64,000 bases of DNA, taken from Chloroflexaceae bacterium. GTDB taxonomy: Bacteria > Chloroflexota > Chloroflexia > Chloroflexales > Chloroflexaceae. Within the stretch, counting starts at the first letter, position 1; each line of letters starts with the position of its first letter. Location of the stretch: NCBI GenBank assembly GCA_025057155.1, contig JANWYD010000006.1, forward strand, positions 186,001-250,000, written 5' to 3'. Below are positions 61,788 through 64,000 of the stretch, piece by piece. The translations under genes were made by a program, and so were the position numbers. The notes beneath the pieces were generated by a model. That model searched no databases. It was not told where the DNA came from and saw nothing but the letters and a program-made list of their open reading frames with translations.

Positions 61788-61815
61788 GCCGGCACGATCC
61801 GGTGATCGTGCCGGC
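61788..61815 (+). terminator. Terminator hairpin of the SCP2-like gene
   Basis: GCCGGCACGATC (61788-61799) pairs perfectly with GATCGTGCCGGC (61804-61815) around a CGGT loop, 24 bp after the stop codon. The following CTCTCT is not a typical T-run. Confidence 0.7.
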
Positions 61816-61827
61816 GCTCTCTGGACC

Positions 61828-62397
61828 ATGCCGACGAGCAACAGCGAGATGTACGACCGCGGCGTGCGTGACGCCGCCAATGACGAACTGAACCCGTTCT
61901 ACTACCAGCACTATTACTACTATCGTAAAGGCTACGACGATACTCGCCGCCAGCTCCGTCGGCGGCAGCGCCGGTCATCTCCGTTCATCGCCCTGCTTGC
62001 CGCTCTGCTCGTTCTTGGCGGGGCAGGCGCCCTGTACTGGTGGTTGGCGCGCCCACTGAGCGCACCGGTTGCCCCGGTTCCCACTCCCATGGCCCTGCCG
62101 GTTCCCACCCTTCCGCCAACCGTGGCGCCTTCGCCCACAGCTACCCCATCGCCCGCTCGTCTGGCTATAGGCGCGCGCGCGCGGGTGACCAACCTGGGGG
62201 GAGCCGCGTTGCGGGCCCGCGCCGCCCCCGGCCTGTCCAGCCCCATAACGGCCCGCATCCCCGAAGGCCGCGAGGTGACCATCCTCGAAGGCCCGGTCGA
62301 AGCCGACGGCTACGTCTGGTGGCGTGTTGAAGCGACCGAGGGCGCCGGCTGGGTCGCCGAACGTTCTTCAGAGGGCACGGTGTTCCTGTCGCCATAG
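61828..62397 (+). CDS. Membrane protein with C-terminal SH3-like domain
   Basis: A 189-residue protein. Its N-terminus is Tyr-rich (NPFYYQHYYYYRKGYDD), then Arg-rich, followed by one membrane segment (about 52-74, IALLAALLVLGGAGALYWWL) and a Pro/Thr/Ala/Val linker. A bacterial SH3 domain follows (about 115-180; GAALRARAAPGLSSPITARI, then EGAGWVAERSSEG), which usually binds cell-wall or surface polymers. The ATG at 61828 is preferred because the longer start (61786) overlaps the terminator hairpin. Its 3' end overlaps the opposite-strand acyltransferase gene by 88 bp. Confidence 0.72.
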   Translation: MPTSNSEMYDRGVRDAANDELNPFYYQHYYYYRKGYDDTRRQLRRRQRRSSPFIALLAALLVLGGAGALYWWLARPLSAPVAPVPTPMALPVPTLPPTVAPSPTATPSPARLAIGARARVTNLGGAALRARAAPGLSSPITARIPEGREVTILEGPVEADGYVWWRVEATEGAGWVAERSSEGTVFLSP

Positions 62398-63035
62398 GGC
62401 CCATGCCACTCCGCCGGGAGCATAGCCGCAATACGGTACATCATCTCGGCGGTGAGTTGCTCCATCTGGTCGGGTGGAATCTGACCGTTCGGAAACGGCG
62501 CGACGGTGTATGGCTCGCCGATCCGTACCAGGATGGGCCTGCGTCTGAGGGCGCCCCATAGCCCGTGCTCCGTCCCCTGGATAGCGCAGGGGACAATCGG
62601 CACTCCGGCCTGCATCGCCAGACGCACGGCGCCGCCGCGCCCCCGCTGCAACACCCCCGTGCGGCTGCGATGCCCCTCTGGAAAGACCAGCAGCACCGCG
62701 CCGTTGCGCAGCGCCCGCGCCGCGGCATCGAGCGCGGCGGCGTCGCTCTTCCCTCGTTGAATGGGGATCGCGTCCATCCAGCGCAGGAACCAGGCTGCCA
62801 GGGGATTGCGGAACAACTCGGCCTTGGCCAGCCAGGAGAGCCGGTAGCGTAACGGCAGCACCGCGCCGACCACGGGGATGTCCATCCAGTGAATATGGTT
62901 CATCACGAGGACCATCCCCCCTGCCGCGCGCGGCGGCAGGCGCTCCAGGCCCTCGGCCCGCCAGCGAAACCAGCCAATCAACCGGCAGAAGTTCGTAAGG
63001 AAGTAGAGCAGCGTGTAAACAATCGTAACAAACAT
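62310..63035 (-). CDS. 1-acyl-sn-glycerol-3-phosphate acyltransferase (PlsC-like)
   Basis: A 241-residue membrane-associated acyltransferase of the PlsC family, which acylates lysophosphatidic acid in phospholipid synthesis. Catalytic Hx4D is His47-IHWM-Asp52 in MNHIHWMDIPVV. The phosphate-binding FPEGHRSRTG motif is present at about 115-124, and a VPIVPCAIQGT segment follows. An N-terminal hydrophobic segment (MFVTIVYTLLYFLTNF) anchors it. The ATG at 63035 is chosen over longer in-frame starts, which would enter the DUF2231 gene. The two genes are 49 bp apart on the same strand. Confidence 0.9.
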   Translation of the reverse strand: MFVTIVYTLLYFLTNFCRLIGWFRWRAEGLERLPPRAAGGMVLVMNHIHWMDIPVVGAVLPLRYRLSWLAKAELFRNPLAAWFLRWMDAIPIQRGKSDAAALDAAARALRNGAVLLVFPEGHRSRTGVLQRGRGGAVRLAMQAGVPIVPCAIQGTEHGLWGALRRRPILVRIGEPYTVAPFPNGQIPPDQMEQLTAEMMYRIAAMLPAEWHGPYGDRNTVPSEERSATQPAPSVASTRHQT

Positions 63036-63084
63036 CGCCTGGGCTCCGGTGGAGAAGGGAACCTGGACGCCGCAGCGGACGTGA

Positions 63085-63522
63085 TTACAACTGTACTCCA
63101 AGGCCAAACCGGTACACCAGTTGCCCTCCCAGCCAGCCACCCACGACCAGGAGCAGCGCCCCGATGGCGTGGAGCCGTAGATAGCTGCGACGGGCCGTGG
63201 CATCGGCAAGCAGGTCAGACCGCCGCCGCCGGAGTAACAGGGCCCGCCCGTACACGATCAGCGCCGCGATATTGACGAACGCATGGGCGTTAACCCAGCC
63301 GATCAGACCCCGGATCGCTTCGGGGCCGATCAACTGCCGCGCGGCATCGAAGGCGCCGCTGAGCGCCGCCACCACGCCGGCTATCCAGCCGACCAGCAGA
63401 CAATGATAGGCGCTCGTCTCCCAGGCAGCCTCTCCTCGGCGCAGGGCGATCAGGGTGAATAACCCGCTCACCAGGAGCAAGGCGATGGGAAAATGAACCG
63501 TGAACGGGTGCAGCGCGCTCAT
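63085..63522 (-). CDS. DUF2231 membrane protein
   Basis: A 145-residue protein with four hydrophobic segments. It opens SALHPFTVHFPIALLLVSG, the DUF2231 signature with conserved histidines in HPFTVHFP, and has SAYHCLLVGWIAGVVAALSGAFD and a later HAFVNIAALIVY segment. The histidine pattern has led to suggestions of heme or redox association for relatives, but no function is established. The ATG at 63522 (MSALHP) is preferred over 63546. Confidence 0.85.
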   Translation of the reverse strand: MSALHPFTVHFPIALLLVSGLFTLIALRRGEAAWETSAYHCLLVGWIAGVVAALSGAFDAARQLIGPEAIRGLIGWVNAHAFVNIAALIVYGRALLLRRRRSDLLADATARRSYLRLHAIGALLLVVGGWLGGQLVYRFGLGVQL

Positions 63523-63546
63523 ATCCCTGGAATTATAGCACGCCAC

Positions 63547-64000
63547 GGCGCTCGCAGACGGGCCTCATCGCCCCTCCATGCGGGCATGCCCTATCAGGAT
63601 TGCGTCCGGCGCAGCCATGATTTTGCCGCCTCTACGCCGGACGCGGGGCCCGCTGCTGCTACAAAACGCGAATTGATCGCCAGCAGTTCCGCGCGCGCCC
63701 CGCTAGCGGGAGTCGAGTAGCATGAGGCCATGCCGCGCCGCTGATGATCGTCGGTGTTCGAGGCTTCATCTGTCGCAATGCCTATCCAGTATACTTGATC
63801 GGGGCGCGGGGAGACGGTGACCATGCGCTCGCGCTCGCGGCAGCGAAGCCGGGCCCGAGCCCGACACTGGGGGAACAGGACGGATCGCAGAGGGCTGCAC
63901 TCTCTGCCCTTCCCCCTATGGGACTCCAGATGCGGCGATCCAGAACCTACAATCCGCGACGGTATAACGTAAACTCGACCGGTTGTAAAGATTGTGGGAA
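63547..64000. other. Gene-free right end of the window
   Basis: About 450 bp without a convincing gene. Short open frames on both strands (63493-63720 plus, 63594-63824 minus) have no ribosome-binding site and no recognisable features. Near the end, CCTACAATCC (about 63945) and GGTATAACG (about 63961) are -10-like and may belong to a gene beyond the window. Confidence 0.4.

Noticed and set aside
1-64000. tRNA, rRNA and prophage genes
   Set aside because: I looked for T-loop-like sequence, rRNA landmarks, integrases and phage structural genes by eye and saw none; short RNA genes could still be missed without a covariance search.

Overview
The window is GC-rich, densely coded bacterial DNA. 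No rRNA, tRNA, CRISPR array or transposase gene was recognised. The gene content, the S/T/P-rich lipid- or membrane-anchored proteins, the large cyclic-glucan synthase and the AT-rich heptad repeats between genes suggest a Chloroflexota bacterium, probably a Roseiflexus/Chloroflexus relative. That placement is inference from pattern recognition, not from a marker gene.

Layout. 1-11.6 kb: a subtilisin-like protease cut by the window edge just before its catalytic serine, a flippase-like membrane protein, a HIT protein overlapping a duplicated-domain membrane protein, an alpha-2-macroglobulin-like giant and a GH-A clan glycoside hydrolase directly behind it. 11.7-12.7 kb: an AT-rich lipoprotein gene broken by a -1 frameshift at an A-run, followed by a 170-bp MITE-like element with terminal inverted repeats and a TTAG target duplication, then G/C-rich hairpins. 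12.8-16.2 kb: methyltransferase, DUF92 membrane protein and ilvD. 16.7-21.3 kb: a probable stress/envelope cluster (two DUF2382 proteins, a DUF4332/Ig-like membrane protein, a DUF937 protein) closed by an intrinsic terminator. 21.5-27.6 kb: MFS transporter, crcB fluoride channel with a DUF190-CBS partner, CapA-like protein, alpha/beta hydrolase, zinc-ribbon protein.

27.7-39.4 kb: a 2860-residue cyclic beta-1,2-glucan synthase, convergent with a secreted DUF5060-type glycoside hydrolase that carries inserted beta-sandwich-like segments. 39.4-49.8 kb: a 90-bp tandem repeat, then a small membrane protein, an HMA_2-like protein and a P-type ATPase with an unusual N-terminal extension, overlapping a divergent metK; then ppc and glutathione peroxidase. 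49.8-59.8 kb: a HEPN/MNT pair, dprA, and a mostly minus-strand block (Nudix, FGE-sulfatase-fold protein, unknown protein, very large TPR protein, response regulator with a GGDDF domain, zinc alcohol dehydrogenase). 59.8-64 kb: fmt, SCP2-like protein, SH3-like membrane protein, acylglycerol-phosphate acyltransferase, DUF2231 protein and a gene-free right end.

The most distinctive feature is the intergenic DNA. Three dispersed repeat families recur: (i) arrays of a TTTTGGA heptad followed in four cases by a conserved 46-47 nt tail ending in CACAGGAATTGGC-like sequence, three of the four lying directly in front of start codons; (ii) 8-bp CTCCACAC arrays in opposing orientations; (iii) palindromes built on GGGGAAACC/GGTTTCCCC. 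The first family looks like a mobile 5'-leader cassette and is the best candidate here for something undescribed.
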